Origin: DATEDA01 sp963789885
GTDB taxonomy: Bacteria > Pseudomonadota > Gammaproteobacteria > Burkholderiales > SG8-39
Direction: 5' to 3'
DNA length: 64,000 nt
Assembly (NCBI GenBank): GCA_963789885.1
Contig: CAWBNB010000003.1
Span: 371,775-435,774, forward strand
Shown: piece after piece, positions 39,161 through 46,835 of the stretch
Position numbering within the stretch: the first letter of the stretch is position 1
How the letters are laid out: the number at the start of each line of letters is the position of its first letter
Notes under the pieces: model-generated
Databases searched by the model: none
The model's input: the letters and a program-made list of their open reading frames with translations, nothing else
Told to the model about the DNA's origin: nothing
Position numbers and translations under genes: made by a program

Positions 39161-40110
39161 AGGCGAAGCGCCCGGCGCTGCCCGACCTGGCGAAGGCGCG
39201 CGTCCTAGTGGTCGGCGACGTCATGCTCGACCGCTATTGGTTCGGCGAGGTGAGCCGGATCTCGCCGGAGGCACCAGTGCCGGTGGTGCTCGTCGATCAC
39301 GTCGAGGAGCGACCGGGCGGTGCAGCGAACGTGGCGCGCAACTGCGCCGCGCTCGGCGCGCAGGTCGGCCTGCTCTCGGTCGTCGGCACGGACGAGGCGG
39401 GGAATGCGCTCGAGCGGCTCGTTGCGACGGAGCGGATCCGGGCGAGCCTGCATCGCGACGCCACGCTCGACACGACGGTGAAGCTCCGCGTGATCGGCCG
39501 CCGGCAGCAGCTACTGCGCATCGATTTCGAAACCTCGCCGTCGCACGAGGCGCTCGCCGACAAGCTCGCGGAGTTCGAGACGAGCCTCGCCGACTACGAC
39601 GTCGTGCTGCTCTCCGACTACGGCAAGGGCGGACTGACCCACATCGAGCGGATGATCGATCGTGCTCGCGCCGCCGGGAAACCGGTGCTCGTCGATCCGA
39701 AGGGTGACGACTACGCGCGGTACCGCGGTGCCTCCGTGCTCACGCCGAACCTGAATGAGCTGGAGAAGGTTGTCGGCCGCTGGAAGGACGAGGCAGATCT
39801 CACCGCCCGCGCGCAGAAGCTGCGGGCCGAGCTCGGGCTCGATGCGCTCCTGCTCACGAAAGGTGGGGAAGGCATGACCCTGTACCGGGCCGAGGGCATC
39901 CAGGCGGTGCCGGCGAGGAAGCGCGACGTCGCCGATGTCACCGGCGCCGGGGATACCGTGATTGCGACGCTCGCCGTGATGTTAGGGGCGGGCGCCGACC
40001 TGTCCGAAGCGGTCCGCGTCGCGAACCACGCCGCCGGCATCGTCGTTGGTAAACTCGGCACCGCGGTCGTGCATCCCGCGGAACTCGCTGCCGATCTCGC
40101 TGCCGCCTAG
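39157..40110 (+). CDS. rfaE1: D-glycero-beta-D-manno-heptose-7-phosphate kinase (RfaE domain I)
   Basis: The GTG at 39157 gives 317 residues of a PfkB-fold kinase. VLVVGDVMLDRYWFGEVSRI, RPGGAANVARNCAALGAQVG and the catalytic DVTGAGDTVIATLAVMLGAG are present. The nucleotidyltransferase half (RfaE domain II) is absent, so ADP-heptose synthesis here uses separate proteins, as in many Betaproteobacteria. It makes heptose 1,7-bisphosphate for LPS core. hldD follows 12 bases later. Confidence 0.95.
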   Translation: MKAKRPALPDLAKARVLVVGDVMLDRYWFGEVSRISPEAPVPVVLVDHVEERPGGAANVARNCAALGAQVGLLSVVGTDEAGNALERLVATERIRASLHRDATLDTTVKLRVIGRRQQLLRIDFETSPSHEALADKLAEFETSLADYDVVLLSDYGKGGLTHIERMIDRARAAGKPVLVDPKGDDYARYRGASVLTPNLNELEKVVGRWKDEADLTARAQKLRAELGLDALLLTKGGEGMTLYRAEGIQAVPARKRDVADVTGAGDTVIATLAVMLGAGADLSEAVRVANHAAGIVVGKLGTAVVHPAELAADLAAA

Positions 40111-40122
40111 ACTCCCGACACT

Positions 40123-41127
40123 ATGAACTACATCGTCGTCACCGGCGCCGCCGGCTTCATCGGCTCCAACCTCGTGCGCGCGCTGAACGAACGCGGCGTG
40201 ACGAATATCCTGGCGGTGGACAACCTCTCCCGCGCGGACAAGTTCGCGAACCTGGTCGGCTGCGACCTCGCCGACTACCTCGACAAGCGCGACTTCATCG
40301 ACCGCATCGATGCCGGCGAGTTCGACGGCGCCCTCGACGCGGTGCTGCACCAGGGCGCCTGCTCCGACACGATGGAGACGGACGGGCGGTACATGATGGA
40401 GAACAATTACCGCTACTCGCTCGACCTCCTCGACTTCTGCCTCGGGGAGGAGATCCCGTACCTCTACGCGTCGTCGGCGTCGGTGTACGGCGGCGGGCGG
40501 ATGTTCCGCGAGTCGCCGGAGTGCGAGGCGCCGCTGAACGTCTACGGCTACTCGAAGTACCTGTTCGACCAGGTCGTGCGGCGCCGGCTGCCGGAGGCGT
40601 CCTCGCAGGTCGCCGGTTTCCGCTACTTCAACGTGTACGGCCGGAACGAAGCCCACAAGACGCGCATGGCCTCGGTCGCGTGGCACTTCTTCAACCAGTA
40701 CCGTGCCGAGGGCAAGGTGAGGCTCTTCGAGGGCTCCGGCGGGTACGCCGACGGCGAGCAGCGGCGCGACTTCGTCTCGGTCGAGGACGTGGTCCGGGTC
40801 AATCTGCACTTCCTCGAGCGCCCCGAGCGCTCGGGCATCTTCAACGTCGGCACCGGGCGCGCGCAGACCTTCAACGACGTCGCGGAGAGCGTCATCAACG
40901 CGTGCCGCCAGGCCGCGGGCGAGCCGGCGCTCGCGCGCCCCGAACTCAAGGGGCAGGGGATGCTCCAATACATACCGTTCCCCGACGCGCTGCGCGGCAA
41001 GTACCAGAGCTTCACCGAGGCCGACCTCGGGGCGCTGCGCGATGCGGGGTACGACCAGCCGTTCCTGACGGTGGCCGAAGGCGTCGAGCGCTACATCGCG
41101 GAGCTGTTGAAGCACGAGAGCAAATGA
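40123..41127 (+). CDS. hldD: ADP-L-glycero-D-manno-heptose 6-epimerase
   Basis: The protein has 334 residues of SDR fold: YIVVTGAAGFIGSNLVRALN, HQGACSDTMETDGRYMMENN, the catalytic tyrosine and lysine in NVYGYSKYLFDQ and RRDFVSVEDVVRVNLHFLER. The epimerase inverts C6 of ADP-heptose in the last step before transfer to the LPS inner core. The stop overlaps the cysM start (ATGA). Confidence 0.97.
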   Translation: MNYIVVTGAAGFIGSNLVRALNERGVTNILAVDNLSRADKFANLVGCDLADYLDKRDFIDRIDAGEFDGALDAVLHQGACSDTMETDGRYMMENNYRYSLDLLDFCLGEEIPYLYASSASVYGGGRMFRESPECEAPLNVYGYSKYLFDQVVRRRLPEASSQVAGFRYFNVYGRNEAHKTRMASVAWHFFNQYRAEGKVRLFEGSGGYADGEQRRDFVSVEDVVRVNLHFLERPERSGIFNVGTGRAQTFNDVAESVINACRQAAGEPALARPELKGQGMLQYIPFPDALRGKYQSFTEADLGALRDAGYDQPFLTVAEGVERYIAELLKHESK

Positions 41128-42017
41128 CGGCCTGGAAGACGATCGACGACACCGTCGGCAACACTCCGCTCGTGCGGCTGAAGCGCCTGCCCGGCGCGAC
41201 GAGCAACGTGGTGCTCTGCAAGCTCGAGGGCAACAACCCCGCCGGGTCGGTGAAGGATCGCCCTGCGCTGTCGATGATCAGGCGCGCCGAGGAGCGCGGC
41301 ACGATCAAGCCCGGTGACACGCTGATCGAGCCGACGAGCGGCAACACTGGGATCGCGCTGGCGATGGTGGCTGCGATGCGGGGCTACCGGATGGTGCTGA
41401 TCATGCCGGAGCATCTCTCGGTCGAGCGCCGGCAGACGATGGCCGCGTACGGCGCCGAGATCGTCCTCACGTCGAAGGAGGGCGGCATGGAGGCCGCCCG
41501 CGATCTCGCCGACCGCATGATCGCCGAAGGCAAGGGCGTGATGCTCGACCAGTTCGCCAACCCGGACAACCCGCGCTCGCACTACGAAGGGACCGGGCCC
41601 GAGCTCTGGCGGGAAACCGAAGGCCGGATCACGCACTTCGTGTCGAGCATGGGGACCACCGGCACGATCATGGGCGCCGGGCGGTACCTGAAGGAGCAGA
41701 ACCCGAAGATCCAGATCATCGGCTGCCAGCCGACCGAAGGCTCCCAGATTCCCGGCATCCGCAGATGGCCGGAGGCGTACCTGCCGAAGATCTACGACAG
41801 GTCCCGCGTCGATCGCCTCGAGTACGTCAGCCAGGCCGACGCCGAGGAGACGGCGCGTCGTCTCGCGCGGGTGGAGGGCATCTTCGGCGGGATCTCGTCC
41901 GGCGGCGCCGTGCACGTTGCGCTCCGCATCTCGGCGGAGGTCTCGAACGCCGTGATCGTCGCGATCGTCTGCGACCGCGGCGACCGCTATCTCTCGACCG
42001 GCGTCTTCCCCGCGTAG
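41124..42017 (+). CDS. cysM: Cysteine synthase B
   Basis: The protein has 297 residues. VGNTPLVRLKRLPGATSN leads to the PLP lysine Lys44 in NNPAGSVKDRPALSMIRRAE. PTSGNTGIALAMVAAMRGYR and the phosphate cup VSSMGTTGTIMGAGRYLKEQ match fold type II. The arginine-rich GIRRWPEAYLPKI stretch is typical of CysM and not CysK. It makes cysteine from O-acetylserine and sulfide, or S-sulfocysteine from thiosulfate. Confidence 0.94.
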   Translation: MTAWKTIDDTVGNTPLVRLKRLPGATSNVVLCKLEGNNPAGSVKDRPALSMIRRAEERGTIKPGDTLIEPTSGNTGIALAMVAAMRGYRMVLIMPEHLSVERRQTMAAYGAEIVLTSKEGGMEAARDLADRMIAEGKGVMLDQFANPDNPRSHYEGTGPELWRETEGRITHFVSSMGTTGTIMGAGRYLKEQNPKIQIIGCQPTEGSQIPGIRRWPEAYLPKIYDRSRVDRLEYVSQADAEETARRLARVEGIFGGISSGGAVHVALRISAEVSNAVIVAIVCDRGDRYLSTGVFPA

Positions 42018-42023
42018 CCCGGG

Positions 42024-42842
42024 ATGCCGGCCACGATCGTCTTCGACATCGAGACGGTGCCCGACGTCGCGGGCTGCCGCGCCGTCTTCGGGCTCGACGG
42101 CTCGGTCTCCGACGCGGACGTGGCGGAGATCGCGTTCCAGCGCCGCCGCGCGGCGTCCGGTCAGGACTTCCTGCCGCTCCACCTCCAGCGGGTCGTCGCG
42201 ATCGCCTGCGTGCTGCGCGAGCGCGACGCGCTGCGGGTGTGGTCGCTCGGTTCGCCCACCGACGGCGAGGGGGAGCTCGTCCAGCGCTTCTACGACGGCG
42301 TCGAGAAGTACACGCCGCAGCTCGTCTCCTGGAACGGCGGGGGGTTCGACCTGCCGGTGCTCCACTACCGCGGCCTCATCCACGGCGTGACCGCGCCGCG
42401 CTACTGGGACCTGGGCGACGGCGACTACGCCGACAGCCGCGACTTCCGGTACAACAACTACATCGGCCGCTACCACACGCGGCACATCGACCTGATGGAT
42501 CTCCTCGCGCTCTACCAGCCGCGCGCGAGCGCGCCGCTCGATCAGCTCGCGCGGCTCGCCGGGTTTCCGGGCAAGCTCGGCATGGACGGCTCGCAGGTCT
42601 GGGACGCCTTTCGCGCCGGCCGGCTCGCCGACATCCGCAGCTACTGCGAGACGGACGTCTTCAACACCTGGCTCGTGTTCCTGCGCTTCCAGCGTATGCG
42701 CGGGGCGATCGACGGGCCGGCGTACGACCGCGAGATCGCGCTCGCCCGCGCGACGATCGAGAAGCTCGACGGGACGCACTGGCGGGAATTCCTCGCTCGC
42801 TGGACCGACCCGAGGCAACGAGGGGGCATGGCCCCCTCGTAG
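42024..42842 (+). CDS. PolB-like 3'-5' exonuclease
   Basis: The protein has 272 residues of DEDD RNase H fold. Exo I is TIVFDIETVPDVAG (Asp, Glu), exo II is LVSWNGGGFDLPVLHYRGLI (Asp) and exo III is IRSYCETDVFNTWLVFLRFQ (Asp). This matches the predicted 3'-5' exonuclease family related to the PolB proofreading domain (PF10108). Its DNA or RNA target is not known. It lies between cysM and rlmD, an arrangement common in this class. Confidence 0.88.
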   Translation: MPATIVFDIETVPDVAGCRAVFGLDGSVSDADVAEIAFQRRRAASGQDFLPLHLQRVVAIACVLRERDALRVWSLGSPTDGEGELVQRFYDGVEKYTPQLVSWNGGGFDLPVLHYRGLIHGVTAPRYWDLGDGDYADSRDFRYNNYIGRYHTRHIDLMDLLALYQPRASAPLDQLARLAGFPGKLGMDGSQVWDAFRAGRLADIRSYCETDVFNTWLVFLRFQRMRGAIDGPAYDREIALARATIEKLDGTHWREFLARWTDPRQRGGMAPS

Positions 42843-42876
42843 CTGCCCCGAGCCAGCTTCGCCCAGACGGATCGCC

Positions 42877-44163
42877 GTGCCCGTCGCGCTCGTCGAATCC
42901 CTCGACCGGGAAGGCCGCGGCGTCGCGCGCGCCGACGGCAAGGCGGTGTTCATCGGCGGCGCGCTGCCGGGCGAGCGGGTCGAATACGCGGTCGACAGGC
43001 GCAAGCCGAGCTACGACGCCGGCACGCTGACGCGCCTCGTGCGCGGGAGCGCGGCGCGGGTCGTGCCGCGCTGCCCGTACTTCGGGACCTGCGGCGGCTG
43101 TGCGATCCAGCACCTCGACCCGAGCGCGCAGGTCGCCGTCAAGCAGCGCGTGCTCGAGGACGCGCTGTGGCACATCGGGAAGGTGCAGGCGGAGTCGCTG
43201 CTCGCACCGATCCACGGCCCGGCCTGGGGCTACCGGCATCGCGCCCGGCTCTCGGCGCGGTACGTGGCGAAGAAAGGCGGCGCGCTGGTCGGCTTTCGCG
43301 AGCGCCGGTCGACCTACGTCGCCGAGATGCGCTCCTGCGAGGTTCTGCCGCCGCACGTGTCGGCGCTGATCGTGCCGCTGCGCGACCTGATCGGCGCGCT
43401 GTCGATCCGGGAGCGGATCCCGCAGGTCGAGGTCGCGGTCGGCGAGGCGGTCGTCGTCCTCGTCCTCCGCATCCTCGAGCCGCTGACGGCGGCCGACGAG
43501 GACGCGGTCAGGGCCTTCGCCGACGAGCATCGCGTGCAGCTCTGGCTGCAGCCGGCCGGGCCGGCTTCCGCGCGTCCGTTCCATCCGCTCGACGCGCCGC
43601 CGCTCTACTACTCGCTGGCGGAGTTCGACGTCCGCGTCCGGTTCGAGCCGGCGGACTTCACACAGGTGAACTACGCCGTGAACGCCATGCTGGTGCGCCG
43701 GGCGATGCAGCTCCTCGCGCCGGCGCCCGGCGAGCGCGTCCTCGATCTCTTCTGCGGGCTCGGCAACTTCGCACTCCCGCTCGCCCGGCTCGGCGCGGCG
43801 GTGACGGGGATCGAAGGCAGCGCCGCCCTGGTCGAGCGGGCGCGGGAGAACGCGCGGGCGAACGGGTTGCGGGCGGAGTTCGCGGTCGGCGACCTGTTCG
43901 ATGCAGCGACTTGCGCAGCGCTGCCGCGCTGCGACGCGATGCTCGTCGATCCGCCGCGCGAGGGCGCGATCGAGGTCGTCAAGGCGCTTCAGGGCGACGG
44001 CCCGGCCCGGATCGTCTACGTCGCCTGCGATCCGGCGACGCTTGCCCGCGACGCCGGCGTGCTCGTCCACGTGCAGGGCTACCGGCTCGCCGCTGCGGGC
44101 GTCGCCAACATGTTCCCGCACACCGCCCACGTCGAGTCCGTGGCGCTGTTCGTGCGGACCTAG
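42877..44163 (+). CDS. rlmD: 23S rRNA (uracil-1939-C5)-methyltransferase
   Basis: The GTG at 42877 gives 428 residues. An N-terminal TRAM domain (LVESLDREGRGVARADGKAV) precedes the 4Fe-4S cysteines in CPYFGTCGGC and a further Cys in MRSCEVLPPH. The SAM site is ERVLDLFCGLGNFALPLARL and the nucleophile is the Cys of IVYVACDPATLARDAGVLVH. It methylates U1939. An RNA m5U methyltransferase of another site is possible, but the FeS pattern and length favour RlmD. Confidence 0.93.
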   Translation: MPVALVESLDREGRGVARADGKAVFIGGALPGERVEYAVDRRKPSYDAGTLTRLVRGSAARVVPRCPYFGTCGGCAIQHLDPSAQVAVKQRVLEDALWHIGKVQAESLLAPIHGPAWGYRHRARLSARYVAKKGGALVGFRERRSTYVAEMRSCEVLPPHVSALIVPLRDLIGALSIRERIPQVEVAVGEAVVVLVLRILEPLTAADEDAVRAFADEHRVQLWLQPAGPASARPFHPLDAPPLYYSLAEFDVRVRFEPADFTQVNYAVNAMLVRRAMQLLAPAPGERVLDLFCGLGNFALPLARLGAAVTGIEGSAALVERARENARANGLRAEFAVGDLFDAATCAALPRCDAMLVDPPREGAIEVVKALQGDGPARIVYVACDPATLARDAGVLVHVQGYRLAAAGVANMFPHTAHVESVALFVRT

Positions 44164-44178
44164 CGCCGGACAAACAAA

Positions 44179-44200
44179 AAGGGCGGCCGGAGCCGCCCTT
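44179..44200. terminator. Bidirectional terminator between rlmD and yccA
   Basis: AAGGGCGGC-cgga-GCCGCCCTT with an A-rich left flank (caaacaaaaa) that gives a T-run for the minus-strand gene. Confidence 0.85.
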
Positions 44201-44218
44201 CCTTGCGCAGCGAAGCCG

Positions 44219-44926
44219 CTAGTCGCGGTCGCCGCCGAAGATCCCGAGCAGCTGCAGCAGGCTCGAGAACAGGTTGTACAGCGCGACGTAGAGCGTGAGC
44301 GTCGCCGAGATGTAGTTCGTCTCCCCGCCGCGGACGATCGAGTTGATCTGCCACAGGATGATCAGCGACGAGAACAGGATGAACCCGCCGAGGATCATGA
44401 GCTGGAAGACCGGGCTCGCGAGGAACAGGTTCGCGATCACCGACAGCATGATCACGAAGAACCCCACCAGCAGGAACTTGCTCAGGCCGCTGAAGTCGCG
44501 CTTGGCCGTCGAGGCGACGGTCGCCAGGCCGAAGAAGACGGCCGCCGTGCCGCCCGCAGCCATCATCACGAGGTGCGCACCGTTCCGCAGGCCGAGCACC
44601 GACTGGAGCAGCGGGCCCGAGCAGCAGGCCGAGAAAGAGCGTGAAGCCGAGCAGCAGCGCCACGCCGAGGCCGCTGTTGCGGTTCTTCTCGATCGCGAAG
44701 ATCCAGCCGTAGAAGACCGCCAGGATCACCATGAAGGAGAGGATCGGGCTCGAGCGCAGGAACGACAGGTTCAGGTTGGTGCCGATCACCGCCCCGATCG
44801 CCGTCGGGATCAGCGTGACCGCCAGGAGCCAGTAGGTGTTGCGCAGCACCCGGCTCTGCTGGAGCGAGAGCTCCCTCGGGCAGGGGTCGGGACGTTCGCT
44901 TGGACCGGTTGCAGTTCAGGTTGCAT
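44219..44926 (-). pseudogene. Bax inhibitor-1/YccA-family membrane protein with two indels
   Basis: GAGGAGGAAGCA precedes an ATG at 44926 that starts MQPELQPVQANVPTPAR. The family sequence then moves frame near 44880 (RELSLQQSRVLRNTYWLLAV ... GVALLLGFTLFLGLLLGP). It moves again near 44615-44620 (SVLGLRNGAHLVMMAAGGTA ... LLQLLGIFGGDRD), back into the original frame. Together the three pieces give a complete seven-helix protein. Two separate shifts (+2 and +1) that sum to three bases suggest either a decaying gene or two sequence errors. The family modulates FtsH-dependent quality control. Confidence 0.8.
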
Positions 44927-45108
44927 TGCTTCCTCCTCGGTTCGCACTGGGCGCACGCTGATTAGACGTGTTCTACGCCGCCTAGTTGCACGCTTGAGTA
45001 TACCTTTTCACCGCTCCGGGGCGGGTGCAACGGGGTGCTAGGCCCGGTGGGCGTGCTATAGTCGCCGCCACTTCTAACCCGTTGATGCAATTGAGACTCG
45101 CACGACGC

Positions 45109-45196
45109 GGATGGGTGGCAGAGCGGTCGAATGCGGCGGTCTTGAAAACCGTTGACCCGCAAGGGTCCGGGGGTTCGAATCCCTCCCCATCCGCCA
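45109..45196 (+). tRNA. tRNA-Ser(UGA)
   Basis: The acceptor pair is GGATGGG/CCCATCC with an encoded CCA end. The anticodon loop is CTTGAAA (UGA), the long variable arm is typical of serine tRNAs (TTGACCCGCAAGGGTC), and the T-arm is GGGGGTTCGAATCCCTC. A TATAGT -10-like box lies about 50 bases upstream. The 3' end is the target of the small island that follows. Confidence 0.96.
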
Positions 45197-45234
45197 AAGC
45201 CCCTTTGTTCAGAGCACCTTCGTTTCATGGGACC
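45183..45234 (+). repeat. Proximal att repeat of the mini-island
   Basis: ctccccatccgccaa (end of tRNA-Ser) is followed by ttgttcagagcaccttcg and tttcatgggaccc. It matches 46779-46834 at about 80 percent, with the tRNA part identical. Confidence 0.75.
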
Positions 45235-45238
45235 CTGC

Positions 45239-45703
45239 GCGCGCAAGGCCGCAAGGCCGCCAGGAGAAGAAAGCCGCGTCAAGTGCGAACGCGCGACGCT
45301 CGCGCGGTTGCGCGTGCTATCACGAGCGCGTGATCGAGGATCGCGAAGCCCCAAGCACGCGGCGCAGTGGATAGCTTCGCTCGAGGCGAACGTCCGGCGG
45401 CGGTGTGGCACAGGCATCGCGGACGTGACCGCACGAGCTCTCGCAGTGCTGCTCGAGTTGCAGGCTCGCATCCGGAGACGGCATTGCGAGTGCGGCAACG
45501 TCTCGACTCGATCTTCGAGGATGCGTCTTTCATGGGCTCGCTTCTGGGAACCAGCGGCAACGATCCGGCGCAAGCTCCGCGAGGCGAAGGGGCGGCGCGT
45601 GCGCGAGCAGTTTCGAGCCTTGCGTATGCGATGCGCCAGCGATCATGGTTCGACTGAGGAGGGCGAAGGCATCGCTGCACGCGCGCTCGAGTTCGCGGTC
45701 TGA
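45239..45703 (+). pseudogene. Remnant of a P4-type tyrosine integrase
   Basis: This open frame matches the middle of the intact integrase at 60881-62140. The shared blocks are VKCERATLAR, SRSPKHAAQWIASLEANV, ATIRRKLREAKGRRVR.QF and EGIAARALEFA. The stretches between them have shifted frames, and the whole N-terminal domain and catalytic C-terminus are missing. The frame ends in a stop at 45703 in the position where the intact protein continues ILTASRTSEVLG. Confidence 0.8.
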
Positions 45704-45721
45704 CGGCGGCCGGACGAGGAG

Positions 45722-46561
45722 ACGACTGGCAGGGCCAACGAGCCCCGCAACGGTCGTCATCCCCATGCGTGAACCGCTGCGCGACAGCCACGACGTGTGA
45801 TGCGCACGTGATCCGGCCGAGCTCACCGCTCACCTGACCACGCTTCGCACATCAGCGTCGCCGGCGAGCGTCGTCACTGGTCTGCCAGTGACGACGCGTC
45901 TAAGGCCTTGGCGTTCCAGGCCTTCGCGCACGCGGTCCAGCGTGGGGAGAGAAGTGACGGGGCCTCACGGCCCCATCACATCGCCCAAGAGGGAGGCGCA
46001 AAGCCTCCATGCCGTCCACTCGGACGGCAACCCTCCGCGCCCTAATAGGCGCTCCTCGGACCCTGGGTCAATGGTCCCCGATGCGGGCAGCTCTCGTTCC
46101 TCGAGACGCGCATTGGCAGCCAATGCCGACGTGCAGCGGCGGCAGCTCGAGCTCACCCGAGCACCTGCACTTACCGGGAGTGGTGTCCCGTGTCCCTCGA
46201 ATCTCTCGCCTGGCCACGGCCGGCGGGACGGACAGAAACACTTACCAGAGCGATCACACCGACGACCGACGAGACGAAGAGACGCCGACCGCAACGAACC
46301 CGAAGGAGCGAGCTTCAATGGCCGACATCCTCTCCAATACGGTCCCCATTCTCGTCGACGCTGTCGAGGGAGCACAGCTCCTTCGGATTTCCGAACGCCG
46401 ATTCCACGAGCTCAGGCGCGAGTCAGGCTTCCCTGCCGCCGTGGTTCTCGGCGCGCGTAGCGTGCGCTGGCTGCGCGAGGAGCTCGTCGACTATGCACGG
46501 TCGCTGCCTCGCGTCGGCGTGCTAGGCGAACCGGCGCAGCTTCAGGCGCGGCGTGCGAGAA
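45722..46561 (+). repeat. Copy 1 of an 840-bp hairpin-array/alpA segment
   Basis: It runs from gagacgactggcaggg to gcggcgtgcgag and is present in inverted orientation at 51290-52128 with scattered substitutions and small indels. It contains five hairpins (45868-46028) and then the AlpA-type gene. Confidence 0.85.
45868..46028 (+). other. Array of five stable hairpins upstream of alpA
   Basis: The stems are: gcgtcgtcactgg-tctg-ccagtgacgacgc (45868-45897, 13 pairs); aaggcct/aggcctt (45902-45924); gtgacggggcc-tcac-ggccccatcac (45954-45979); ggaggc/gcctcc (45992-46008); gccgtcc-actc-ggacggc (46011-46028). All five recur at 51819-51976 although loops and some pairs differ. They are too close and too regular to be ordinary terminators and none has a T-run. 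The stretch 45704-46317 has no other gene. Confidence 0.75.
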
Positions 46562-46578
46562 TGAACGGCGTGCTCTAG
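46318..46578 (+). CDS. AlpA-type helix-turn-helix protein of the mini-island
   Basis: The ATG at 46318, after AAGGAGCGAGCTTCA, gives 86 residues: MADILSNTVPILVDAVEGAQ, then LLRISERRFHELRRESGFPA, AVVLGARSVRWLREELVDYA and RSLPRV. The pattern (ISERRFHELR..GFP..V.LG.RSVRW....V..YA.SLP) is that of AlpA/excisionase-like winged-helix proteins. They activate or direct excision of P4-like elements. A second copy in the other island is frameshifted, so this may be the only functional one. Confidence 0.8.
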   Translation: MADILSNTVPILVDAVEGAQLLRISERRFHELRRESGFPAAVVLGARSVRWLREELVDYARSLPRVGVLGEPAQLQARRARMNGVL

Positions 46579-46710
46579 CCTTTGCTCGTGGATTTGCCGG
46601 CGGATCGAGCGGCGGATTCCCGAGCGCCTGCCCGGAGCACCAGCACTGACGCGGGGGGCTCGCGCGCGAGTCCGCATCCCCGCGTTGAGGCCGTCCGAAA
46701 CCGCAAAAAC

Positions 46711-46729
46711 TGGCGACTCGATCGGTACT
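46711..46729 (-). repeat. Element end motif (tggcgactcgatcggtact)
   Basis: This 19-base motif recurs with one or two changes at 51134-51152 and 62159-62177, always near an end of a tRNA-Ser island and in the same orientation relative to the element. It could be an integrase arm site. Confidence 0.55.
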
Positions 46730-46778
46730 CCTGAGAGTACACAGCCGGAGAGCCGGCACCCATGCGGGACTTGACAGA

Positions 46779-46834
46779 CTCCCCATCCGCCAAGGCACCT
46801 TCGTTCAGAGCAGCTACGTTCCATGGGACCCCAC
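46779..46834 (+). repeat. Distal att repeat of the mini-island
   Basis: ctccccatccgccaa, then ttcgttcagagcagctacg and ttccatgggacccc, copying the tRNA-Ser 3' end and its flank from 45183. Confidence 0.75.
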
Positions 46835-46835
46835 A

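Larger units (their letters stand above)
45183..46834 (+). mobile_element. Decayed 1.65-kb mini-island at tRNA-Ser(UGA)
   Basis: The end of tRNA-Ser and about 40 bases beyond it (45183-45234) are repeated imperfectly at 46779-46834. Between them, in the tRNA direction, are an integrase remnant, an array of hairpins, an AlpA-type gene and a short end motif. The order is the same as in the larger island at tRNA-Ser(GCU). There is no cargo. The integrase is broken, so the element cannot move on its own. Confidence 0.75.

Noticed and set aside
45868..46028. The hairpin array as a CRISPR or attC array
   Set aside because: The stems differ in sequence, spacing is irregular, there are no repeated spacers, and RYYYAAC/GTTRRRY ends are missing.
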